From Actinomycetes bacterium (GTDB taxonomy: Bacteria > Actinomycetota > Acidimicrobiia > Acidimicrobiales > Palsa-688): a stretch of DNA of 6,144 nucleotides. Within the stretch, counting starts at the first letter, position 1, and every line of letters starts with the position of its first letter. The stretch covers positions 1 through 6,144 of the forward strand of contig JAKAXG010000281.1 in NCBI GenBank assembly GCA_021827225.1. The letters run 5' to 3'. Below the pieces are notes generated by a model. That model made no database searches and had not been told where the DNA came from. It saw only the letters and a list, made by a program, of their open reading frames with translations. Position numbers and translations under genes: made by a program. Positions 1 to 4,845 of the stretch are shown here, piece after piece.

Positions 1-305
1 GATCTGGGGAGCAATTCGCTGCCGCGGAGGCGCTCGACGCCGGCCTGGTCACCTCCGTGGTCGCCGACGGTGCTCTCGACGGGGCCGTCGAGGAGGTGGC
101 AGCCCGGTTCCAGCAGTGCGAACCCACCGCTCTGCGGGTTACCCGGGAGATGATCCGCCGGATCCCCGAGATGGACCTCGACGCCGGCTTCGTCTGGGCC
201 CAGGAGGTGTCGCAGCGGATGTTCGCCTCTCCCGAGGCGGCCGAGGGCATCGCCGCGTTCAAGGAGAAGCGCCCTCCGAGATGGGCGGTGGACCCCGGCG
301 CGTAG
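1..305 (+). CDS. Enoyl-CoA hydratase/isomerase (crotonase) family protein, C-terminal part only
   Basis: This is the 3' end of a gene that begins left of the window; the frame is open from base 3 to a TAG at 303-305, giving about 100 residues. The opening residues SGEQFAAAEALDAGLVTSVV match the crotonase segment following the active site, where a newly entered 'A-L-x-x-G-L-V' turn leads to the C-terminal helices. The tail SPEAAEGIAAFKEKRPPRW is the characteristic end of the family (EG..AF.EKR.P.W). Family members hydrate or isomerise 2-enoyl-CoA in beta-oxidation and related pathways in the cytosol. The oxyanion-hole and catalytic Glu region lies outside the window, so activity and substrate cannot be judged. 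A GTG at 57 could be mistaken for a start, but coding similarity continues upstream of it. The gene converges on the acyl-CoA dehydrogenase, with only 13 bases between the stops. Confidence 0.9.
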   Translation, partial: SGEQFAAAEALDAGLVTSVVADGALDGAVEEVAARFQQCEPTALRVTREMIRRIPEMDLDAGFVWAQEVSQRMFASPEAAEGIAAFKEKRPPRWAVDPGA

Positions 306-318
306 CGCCCGGTCGGCG

Positions 319-1494
319 TCAGTAGGAGCGGGGCAGGCCCAGGCTGTGCTGGGCGACGTAGTTGAGGATCATCTCCCTGCTCACGGGGGCGATCCTCAGG
401 AGCCGGGCCAAGCCCCACATGCTGGCGATGCCGTACTCGCGGGCCATGCCGTTGCCACCGTGGGTCTGTATGGCCTGGTCCACGCATCTGAGGGCGGCCT
501 CGGCAGCGGCGAACTTCGCCATGTTGGAGGCCTCCCCGGCGTCCTGGCCGGTGTCGTAGAGGCTGGCCGCCCGGGCGGTCATCAACCGGGCCAGCTCCAG
601 GTTGATCTTGGCTTCGGCCAGCGGGTGGGCCACCCCCTGGTGGGTGCCGATCGGGGTGTCCCACACCCGCCGGTCCCGGGCGTAGCCGGCGGCCCGGTCC
701 AGGCAGTAGCGGCCGATACCGTTGAGCAGGGCGGCCCCGGTGATGCGCTCCGGATTCAGCCCGCTGAACACCTGCTTGAGACCCTGACCGGCGGCACCGA
801 TCAGCCGGTCATCGCCCACCTCGACGTCGTCGAAGAACAGGGTGAACTGCTTCTCGGGTGCCACTATCTCGGTGGGGATGACCTGGCGGGTCAGTCCGGG
901 GCTGTCGGTGTCGACCACGAACAGTGACAGCTCGCCCCGGCCGGTGGCCTCGTCCACCCCGGTGCGGGTGACGACCAGGATCGCCTCCGCCTCGTCCACC
1001 CCCGAGATGTAGGTCTTGGTCCCGTTCAGCACCCAGCGGTCGCCCTGCCGCCGGGCGGTGGTGCTGATGCGGTGGGAGTTGGAGCCGGCGTCCGGCTCGG
1101 TGATGGCGAAGGCCATCTTGTAGGCGGAATCGGCCTGGCCGCACAGCTTGGGCAGCCACTCGCCCTTCTGATCGGCGGTGCCGTAGCGGGAGATCACCGA
1201 GCCGCAGATGGCGGGCGAGACGATCATCAGCAAGAGCGGCGCGCCTCCAGCGGCCACCTCCTCGCAGACGATGGCCAGCTCCGCGATGCCGCCGCCCCCG
1301 CCGCCGTACTCCTCCGGCAGGTTGACCGACATGAAACCGGCCGACGCCAACGCCGCCCACAGCTCGGTCGACCGCTCCCCCGCCAGGGTCTGCTCCCGGA
1401 AGTAGGACTGGCCGAACCTGGCCACGATGTCGGCGACACTCTTGCGTAGCAGCTGCTGCTGCTCGTCCTCCTGCACGACGGTGGAAGCGGTCAT
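319..1494 (-). CDS. Acyl-CoA dehydrogenase family protein (FadE-like)
   Basis: A 391-residue flavoprotein, a normal length for the family, that would oxidise an acyl-CoA to the 2-enoyl-CoA using FAD. Visible landmarks are an N-terminal helical domain to about residue 120 with NLPEEYGGGGGGIAEL at 58-73, the FAD/substrate motif AFAITEPDAGSNS at 128-140, NGTKTYISG at 157-165 in the beta domain, and the C-terminal helical domain with QTHGGNGM at 343-350. The usual C-terminal catalytic Glu ('YEGT' position in medium-chain enzymes) is replaced here by RIAPVSRE (367-374). A Glu in SGLNPERI (E249) sits where isovaleryl/long-chain-type enzymes carry their base, so it is the likely catalytic residue (inference). 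The chosen ATG at 1494 has a good ribosome site (GAAAGGA, about 6 bases away) and overlaps the TetR stop as ATGA. The frame stays open 75 codons further upstream, but that part is antisense-like Arg/Pro-rich sequence inside the TetR gene. Substrate unknown. Confidence 0.92.
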   Translation of the reverse strand: MTASTVVQEDEQQQLLRKSVADIVARFGQSYFREQTLAGERSTELWAALASAGFMSVNLPEEYGGGGGGIAELAIVCEEVAAGGAPLLLMIVSPAICGSVISRYGTADQKGEWLPKLCGQADSAYKMAFAITEPDAGSNSHRISTTARRQGDRWVLNGTKTYISGVDEAEAILVVTRTGVDEATGRGELSLFVVDTDSPGLTRQVIPTEIVAPEKQFTLFFDDVEVGDDRLIGAAGQGLKQVFSGLNPERITGAALLNGIGRYCLDRAAGYARDRRVWDTPIGTHQGVAHPLAEAKINLELARLMTARAASLYDTGQDAGEASNMAKFAAAEAALRCVDQAIQTHGGNGMAREYGIASMWGLARLLRIAPVSREMILNYVAQHSLGLPRSY

Positions 1495-2162
1495 GACGAT
1501 CCTTTCGTTGCGGGGAAGAAGGCCGGCCCGGGATGGTCCGGGGCCGCCGCGGCCATCACCTGCGCGGCCATGGAGACGAGGAGCGGCCGCAGCCGCTCCC
1601 TCGCCAGGGCCGAGTGGAACTCGGTGGGCGACTGGATCACGGCGATGGCGCCGTGGCAGAGGGCGCGAGCCTCGTGCTCTTCGAGTTCGGGACGAACCTT
1701 CCTCAGGGTCCTGACCCATTCCTCGACGTAGAGGCGCTGCAGATAGCGCAGGCGCCGGCGGTCCGCCTCAGGCAGGCTTCGGAGCTCGGTGCGCCAGGTG
1801 ACGATGTTCTCGGCCTGCTGGAACGCGAAGTCGACGTGGTGCTCCACGACCGCCTGCAGGGACGCCGACGGGTCGGCGTCCGCCGACACGATGTCGCGGA
1901 CCTCCTCCAGGTGGGAGGTGACCACATCGTCGAGGACGGCCACGAGCAGGGCTTCCTTGCTCGGGTAGTGGCGGTAGATGGCGGGACCGGAGAGGCCGAG
2001 GGCGGCGCTGATCTCGTTGATCCCGACCGAGTGGTAGCCCTTCTGGGAGAACAGCCGGGCGGCCACGTCGATGAACTGCTGCTGCCGCAAGGTTCGGCTC
2101 TCCTGCAGCGAAGGCTTGTTCAGCGTCGGGCCTCCGGGTTGTCGCCTCCTCCAGGCTACCAC
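1491..2162 (-). CDS. TetR/AcrR-family transcriptional regulator
   Basis: A one-component DNA-binding regulator of 223 residues from the first possible start. The N-terminal TetR domain runs from about residue 26 to 75: FIDVAARLFSQKGYHSVGIN (30-49), then the helix-turn-helix ISAALGLSGPAIYRHYPSKE (51-70), followed by ALL. The remainder is the helical ligand-binding and dimerisation domain, which is variable and does not reveal the ligand. The gene lies directly upstream of the acyl-CoA dehydrogenase, with the stop and next start overlapping as ATGA, so the two are probably co-transcribed and translationally coupled. This suggests control of that gene and of itself. The start is uncertain. GTG at 2162 has no clear ribosome site and lies inside the 17-base palindrome. 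TTG at 2090 (AGGAG 9 bases before) or CTG at 2123 (GGAGG 7 bases before) would give the more usual short N-terminus. The GTG form adds an odd Arg/Pro/Gly-rich leader. Confidence 0.9.
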   Translation of the reverse strand: MVAWRRRQPGGPTLNKPSLQESRTLRQQQFIDVAARLFSQKGYHSVGINEISAALGLSGPAIYRHYPSKEALLVAVLDDVVTSHLEEVRDIVSADADPSASLQAVVEHHVDFAFQQAENIVTWRTELRSLPEADRRRLRYLQRLYVEEWVRTLRKVRPELEEHEARALCHGAIAVIQSPTEFHSALARERLRPLLVSMAAQVMAAAAPDHPGPAFFPATKGSS

Positions 2163-2176
2163 GGCGGACCGCCGTG
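2160..2176. promoter_or_regulatory. Perfect 17-base palindrome, candidate TetR operator
   Basis: The sequence CACGGCGGACCGCCGTG is an exact inverted repeat: 8-base arms around one central base. Its size fits the 15-20 base two-fold symmetric operators typical of TetR dimers, and it lies at the 5' end of the TetR gene, where autorepression would act. It overlaps the first possible GTG start, which favours a downstream start for the protein. The high GC content of the genome makes GC palindromes more likely by chance, so binding is inference. Confidence 0.5.
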
Positions 2177-2237
2177 TTTGGCGTCGCTAACATTCGCTTT
2201 CAGCCTTTTACGGCGCAAAAAGCATCATTAGTTAACA
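2177..2237 (-). promoter_or_regulatory. AT-richer upstream region of the TetR–dehydrogenase unit, probable promoter zone
   Basis: This stretch is clearly richer in A/T than anything else in the window, with runs such as CTTTTTGCGC, GTAAAAGG and GTTAACTAATGATG read on the minus strand. It lies between the tRNA gene and the TetR gene, where their promoter is expected. A weak sigma70-like pair can be drawn (TTGCGC and AATGTT, 18 bases apart), but the match is poor, so no exact promoter is claimed. Confidence 0.3.
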
Positions 2238-2255
2238 GTGGGAAACATGACCCAC
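2238..2255 (-). terminator. Short hairpin after tRNA-Arg, possible terminator or processing signal
   Basis: GTGGG and CCCAC form a 5-base stem around an 8-base loop, beginning 13 bases past the tRNA 3' end on the transcribed strand. There is no U-run immediately after it, although the following bases are A/T-rich. It could end or process the tRNA transcript, or be a binding site for an unknown regulator. Confidence 0.25.
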
Positions 2256-2268
2256 AGGTGACGGCCGG

Positions 2269-2342
2269 CGCCCCCGGCAGGACTCGAACCTGCGACCCGC
2301 TGCTTAGAAGGCAGCCGCTCTATCCAGCTGAGCTACAGGGGC
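2269..2342 (-). tRNA. tRNA-Arg, anticodon TCT
   Basis: A complete cloverleaf of 74 bases can be folded. The acceptor stem pairs GCCCCTG with CGGGGGC (one G-U pair). The D stem is GCTC/GAGC with AGCTGGATA in its loop, and the anticodon stem is GCTGC/GCAGC. The anticodon loop is CTTCTAA, so the anticodon TCT reads AGA (and possibly AGG) as arginine. The variable loop is GGGTC, and the T arm is GCAGG-TTCGAGT-CCTGC. The discriminator base is G, and the 3' CCA is not encoded (CCG follows), as is common in actinobacteria. It stands alone between the thioesterase and TetR genes on the same strand. No duplicated 3' end that would mark an integration site is visible nearby. AGG codons occur in neighbouring genes, so this tRNA is in use. 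Confidence 0.97.
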
Positions 2343-2354
2343 TGGGACGTGATT

Positions 2355-2368
2355 GGAGCCGGGGCTCC
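2355..2368 (-). terminator. Small GC hairpin between the thioesterase and tRNA genes
   Basis: GGAGC and GCTCC pair around a 4-base loop, 46 bases after the thioesterase stop and 13 bases before the tRNA 5' end. It lacks a U-run. It may be a weak terminator of the thioesterase transcript or a chance GC hairpin. Confidence 0.2.
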
Positions 2369-2413
2369 TGCTCGGTGTTCCGGACCGTCAGGCTAGTTGA
2401 CCGGGTCGCGGTT

Positions 2414-2809
2414 CTACTCCGCCGGCAGGTTCTGGATCCGCACCTCCCCCCTGGCGACGAGACGGTCCGCCTGGTCACGGATCTCCACCAGCCACAGCTG
2501 CTGGGTGCGTCCCCGGTGGACCGGCGTGGCCACGGCCGTGACCGTCCCGTCCCCGATGGCCCGGAGAAAGTTGGTGTGGTTGGCCACGCCGACCACCCGG
2601 CCCCGCTCCCCGTACCACTGGGCCGCCCCCACGCTGGCGGCCGTCTCCACCACCGAGCACCACACGCCGCCGTGCACGATGCCGTAGGGCTGGAGCAGAT
2701 CCGGCCCGACCTCGAGGACGATCGACACCCGGTCGGGACCGACCTCGTCGAATCGGAGGCCCAGAGTCTGGTTGAACCCGCCTCGCAGCGGATCGGCAGT
2801 TGTCGACAC
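2414..2809 (-). CDS. PaaI-family hotdog-fold acyl-CoA thioesterase
   Basis: A 131-residue protein, a normal length for a single hotdog domain, predicted to hydrolyse an acyl-CoA or aryl-CoA thioester in the cytosol. The diagnostic segment is PYGIVHGGVWCSVVETAA at 41-58: the HGG turn (46-48) caps the central helix, and Glu55 sits at the position of the catalytic acid of 4-hydroxybenzoyl-CoA/PaaI-type enzymes. The later strand segment NHTNFLRAIGDG (77-88) and the end strands TAVATPVHRGRTQQLWLVEI (91-110) also fit. Such enzymes act on phenylacetyl-CoA-type intermediates, on 1,4-dihydroxy-2-naphthoyl-CoA in menaquinone synthesis, or as CoA-recycling housekeeping enzymes; the sequence does not decide. 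GTG at 2809 is the only start after an in-frame TAG four codons upstream, and its ribosome site is weak (TAGGG). It faces away from the alcohol dehydrogenase. Confidence 0.9.
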   Translation of the reverse strand: MSTTADPLRGGFNQTLGLRFDEVGPDRVSIVLEVGPDLLQPYGIVHGGVWCSVVETAASVGAAQWYGERGRVVGVANHTNFLRAIGDGTVTAVATPVHRGRTQQLWLVEIRDQADRLVARGEVRIQNLPAE

Positions 2810-2818
2810 GCCGGCACC

Positions 2819-2893
2819 CTACTGACCGCGGGCGGCACCCCGGATCACCTCCTCCTCGAGGTCGGCGGCGGCCCGCACCCGGTCGGCGCTCAT
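2819..2893 (-). CDS. Possible 24-residue leader peptide or cut-off N-terminus ahead of the thioesterase
   Basis: An ATG at 2893 opens 24 codons (MSADRVRAAADLEEEVIRG, then five more residues) that end in TAG at 2819-2821. The frame is the same as that of the thioesterase, whose GTG lies only 9 bases past the TAG. 22 of 24 codons end in G or C, as in genuine genes here, and the peptide would be a charged Ala/Glu/Arg helix. It could be a leader peptide translated ahead of the thioesterase, an N-terminal extension cut off by one nonsense base, or chance in GC-rich DNA. No strong ribosome site precedes the ATG. Similarity to known proteins was not recognised. Confidence 0.3.
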   Translation of the reverse strand: MSADRVRAAADLEEEVIRGAARGQ

Positions 2894-2918
2894 CTGCGGC
2901 CGGCCCCCCAGGCGGGCC

Positions 2919-2941
2919 GCCGGGCGTTAGCGGCCCCCGGC
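2919..2941 (+). other. GC-rich hairpin in the divergent intergenic region
   Basis: GCCGGG and CCCGGC pair across an 11-base loop, about 40 bases before the alcohol dehydrogenase start. It may lie in that gene's 5' leader or be a regulator site. No promoter with convincing -35 and -10 boxes was found in the 174-base divergent gap, and hairpins of this size are common by chance at this GC content. Confidence 0.2.
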
Positions 2942-2983
2942 ACGGGGTAGCGCGCTCACGCACGTTCAGCGAGGAGGTCGGAT

Positions 2984-4249
2984 ATGAGAGCAGTGGTTTT
3001 CCGGGGCGTGGGAGACATCGGCGTGGAAACGGTCGACGATCCCCGGATCGAGCAGCCCACCGACGCCATCGTCAGGCTGACCACCAGTGCCATCTGCGGC
3101 ACGGACCTGCACCTGGTGAGGGGCACCTTCACCGGCATGGTCCCGGGGACCGTGATCGGCCACGAGGGCATAGGGATAGTGGAGGAGGTCGGCCCCGACG
3201 TCAGGAACCTGGCCCCCGGCGACCGGGTGGTCATCCCTTCGACCATCGGTTGCGGGGCCTGTTCGTACTGCCGGGCCGGGTACTACGCCCAGTGCGATGT
3301 CGCCAACCCCAACGGGCCACAGGCCGGCACCTGCTTCTTCGGAGGGCCGAAGGACTCCGGCCCGTTCAACGGCCTGCAGGCGGAATACGCCCGGGTGCCG
3401 TTCGCTCACACCGGTCCGGTGAAGCTGCCCGAGGCGATGACCGACGATGACGCCATACTGCTCTCGGACATACTGCCGACCTCCTGGTTCGGCGCCCGCC
3501 TGGCCGAGGTCAGCCCCGGCGACACGGTCGCCGTCTTCGGCGCCGGGGTGGTGGGCCAGCTGGCCATGGCCAGCGCCGTGATGATGGGGGCGGGCCGGGT
3601 GTTCGCGGTCGACCACGTTCCTTCCCGGCTGGAGATGGCCCGCACCCAGGGCGCCGAACCGGTCAACTTCGACGAGGAGGATCCGATCGAGATCATCCGG
3701 CACCTGACCAACGGCGTCGGGGTGGACCGGGTGATCGACGCCGTCGGGGTGGACTCGGAGCGGGCCCGCTCGGGGCCGGCCGTGGAGGCCGACGGGGCCC
3801 GCTTCGACCGCCAGCGGGCCCAGGTGGCACCCCGAACGAACCCCTCCGGTCGGAACTGGAACCCCGGCGACGCCCCGGGCCAGGCCCTGGAGTGGGCGGT
3901 CGAGGTGGCGGCGAAGGGCGGGACCATCGGGGTGATAGGCGTGTACCCGCCCACGATGACCGCCTTCCCCATCGGGACGGCGATGAACAAGAACCTGACG
4001 GTGAACACGGGCAACTGCAACCACCGCCGGTACCTCCACGAGCTCATAGACGTCGTGGCTTCGGGACGCATGTCACTGGCGCCGAACCTCACCCAGCAGG
4101 AGACCCTCGACACCATCATCGGCGCCTACGAGGCGTTCGACCGGCGGGACCCGGGATGGATAAAGGTGGGAGTGGCGGTCGCGAACGGGAGCGGGTCGCA
4201 GATCAGCGGTCGCAACACCGTCTCCGCCGATAACCGGTCGGTGGCCTGA
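2984..4249 (+). CDS. Zinc-dependent alcohol dehydrogenase, formaldehyde dehydrogenase/dismutase-like branch
   Basis: A 421-residue medium-chain dehydrogenase/reductase. The N-terminal GroES-like domain carries the catalytic zinc ligands Cys38 (ICGTDLH) and His60-Glu61 (GHEG), with Asp162 in LLSDILPTSWFGA as the likely fourth ligand. An SDILPT motif at this place is typical of the Pseudomonas formaldehyde dehydrogenase/dismutase branch. Four cysteines at 90, 93, 96 and 104 form the structural zinc lobe. The Rossmann domain starts at GAGVVG (186-191), and Asp210 at the end of the second strand favours NAD over NADP. An extended segment at about 258-302, before the conserved GGTIGVIGVY, is also usual for this branch. 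AGGAGG lies 6 bases before the ATG. About 20 polar residues after VGVAVANG form a likely disordered tail. Seven of 23 isoleucines use ATA, against none in the next gene. The substrate (aldehyde or alcohol) is unknown. Confidence 0.9.
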   Translation: MRAVVFRGVGDIGVETVDDPRIEQPTDAIVRLTTSAICGTDLHLVRGTFTGMVPGTVIGHEGIGIVEEVGPDVRNLAPGDRVVIPSTIGCGACSYCRAGYYAQCDVANPNGPQAGTCFFGGPKDSGPFNGLQAEYARVPFAHTGPVKLPEAMTDDDAILLSDILPTSWFGARLAEVSPGDTVAVFGAGVVGQLAMASAVMMGAGRVFAVDHVPSRLEMARTQGAEPVNFDEEDPIEIIRHLTNGVGVDRVIDAVGVDSERARSGPAVEADGARFDRQRAQVAPRTNPSGRNWNPGDAPGQALEWAVEVAAKGGTIGVIGVYPPTMTAFPIGTAMNKNLTVNTGNCNHRRYLHELIDVVASGRMSLAPNLTQQETLDTIIGAYEAFDRRDPGWIKVGVAVANGSGSQISGRNTVSADNRSVA

Positions 4250-4262
4250 TCCGATCAGCCAC
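4241..4262 (+). terminator. Imperfect hairpin spanning the alcohol dehydrogenase stop codon
   Basis: GTGGC pairs with GCCAC, and after one bulged C the bases TGA and TCA pair inside. The TGA stop (4247-4249) is part of the stem. No U-run follows, so termination ability is doubtful; it could instead slow 3' decay of the message or be chance. Confidence 0.25.
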
Positions 4263-4272
4263 ATCCCCGCTT

Positions 4273-4287
4273 CCGGCCTATTGCCGG
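4273..4287. promoter_or_regulatory. Inverted repeat overlapping the CBS-gene -35 box
   Basis: CCGGC and GCCGG flank a 5-base CTATT spacer. The right arm covers most of the TTGCCG -35 hexamer at 4281-4286. A protein binding here would block polymerase, so it is a possible operator, but the 5-base arms are short for this GC-rich DNA. Confidence 0.25.
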
Positions 4288-4309
4288 TGGGAGGGAGCCC
4301 GCTTACACT
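4281..4309 (+). promoter_or_regulatory. Sigma70-like promoter of the CBS-domain gene
   Basis: TTGCCG (4281-4286) and TACACT (4304-4309) are separated by exactly 17 bases, each matching four of six consensus positions including the key TTG and TA...T bases. Transcription would begin near 4315-4317, about 26-28 bases before the GTG start, leaving room for the ribosome site at about 4331-4338. This is the best promoter match in the window and suggests the CBS gene is transcribed separately from the alcohol dehydrogenase. Confidence 0.55.
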
Positions 4310-4342
4310 TCCCCTTCCAGAGCCACACCTGGGGGAGGTCTC

Positions 4343-4774
4343 GTGAAGATCGGAAAGCTCCTCGATCGCAAGGGTCACTTCGTCGCCACCATCAGCCCCG
4401 GCGCCACCGTCTGGGATGCGCTGGATCTGCTGAAACGCCACGGCGTCGGGGCCCTGGTGGTGTCGGCCGACGGACGGGTCGTCGACGGCATCGTCTCCGA
4501 GCGGGACATCGTCCGCAGCCTGAGCGACCGGGGGGCGGCGGTGCTGGAGGGATCCGTCACCGGCATCATGGTCGACGAGGTCCGCAGCGCCGACCCCGAC
4601 GACGAGGTGGAGTCCCTCATGGCGGTGATGACCCGGCACCGGATCCGCCACGTGCCGGTGACCCGTGACGGGGTGCTGCTCGGGATCGTCAGCATCGGGG
4701 ACGTGGTGAAGCAGCGCCTGGACGCCCTCGAGGACGACAACCGGGCCCTGGTCGACTTCATCCACGCCCGCTAA
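4343..4774 (+). CDS. Stand-alone tandem CBS-domain protein
   Basis: A 143-residue protein made almost entirely of two CBS repeats (a Bateman module): the first at about residues 8-62, ending GIVSERDIVR, and the second at about 72-127, ending GIVSIGDVVK. In each, the S-x-x-D signature (SERD 52-55, SIGD 117-120) places an Asp where CBS proteins bind the ribose of adenosyl ligands such as AMP, ATP or S-adenosylmethionine, so ligand binding is plausible. There is no enzyme, channel or DNA-binding domain, so the protein probably acts as a cytosolic energy or ligand sensor on an unknown partner. The GTG start has a GGGGGAGG ribosome site just upstream and a promoter further up. All nine isoleucines use ATC, unlike the alcohol dehydrogenase before it. 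Its neighbours do not identify a partner; annotators sometimes call such proteins IMP dehydrogenase-like, but no catalytic domain is present. Confidence 0.92.
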   Translation: MKIGKLLDRKGHFVATISPGATVWDALDLLKRHGVGALVVSADGRVVDGIVSERDIVRSLSDRGAAVLEGSVTGIMVDEVRSADPDDEVESLMAVMTRHRIRHVPVTRDGVLLGIVSIGDVVKQRLDALEDDNRALVDFIHAR

Positions 4775-4787
4775 CTCCGGTCGCCGT

Positions 4788-4819
4788 CCCGGGTAGGGCC
4801 GAAGGACCCTGCCCCCGGG
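4788..4819 (+). terminator. Hairpin between the CBS gene and the second acyl-CoA dehydrogenase
   Basis: CCCGGG pairs with CCCGGG and, after a small internal loop, AGGG pairs with CCCT around an 8-base loop, giving ten GC-rich pairs. It starts 13 bases after the CBS stop and ends 26 bases before the next start. No U-run follows. It could be a terminator without a U-tract, as reported in actinobacteria, or a leader structure of the dehydrogenase message. Confidence 0.4.
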
Positions 4820-4845
4820 CCGTCGCTACCACGCAGGATGCGGGA

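Noticed and set aside
1495..1719. 75-codon N-terminal extension of the first acyl-CoA dehydrogenase frame
   Set aside because: The added residues are Arg/Pro/Ala/Gly-rich with no family match and lie inside the TetR gene in another frame. The ATG at 1494 has a good ribosome site and gives the normal length and N-terminus.
1533..2231. 232-codon plus-strand open frame over the TetR gene
   Set aside because: It is antisense to a gene with a clear helix-turn-helix domain, and its composition is typical of a reverse-frame shadow.
2177..2342. tRNA-Arg gene as an integration site for a mobile element, suggested by the adjacent AT-richer DNA
   Set aside because: No integrase, no duplicate of the tRNA 3' end and no foreign genes are visible in the window. 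The AT-richer DNA is short and fits a promoter region.
2174..2950. 258-codon plus-strand open frame across the tRNA and thioesterase
   Set aside because: It contains the familiar spurious peptide produced by translating the reverse strand of a tRNA (GRTRTCDPLLRRQPLYPAEL) and then runs antisense to the thioesterase.
2966..4039. 357-codon open frame antisense to the alcohol dehydrogenase
   Set aside because: Its translation is rich in His, Gly, Arg, Asp and Val with no domain. The opposite strand has all zinc and Rossmann motifs, so this is a GC-driven shadow.
4073..4765. 230-codon open frame antisense to the CBS gene and the end of the alcohol dehydrogenase
   Set aside because: It spans two genes that are well supported on the plus strand and has shadow-like composition.
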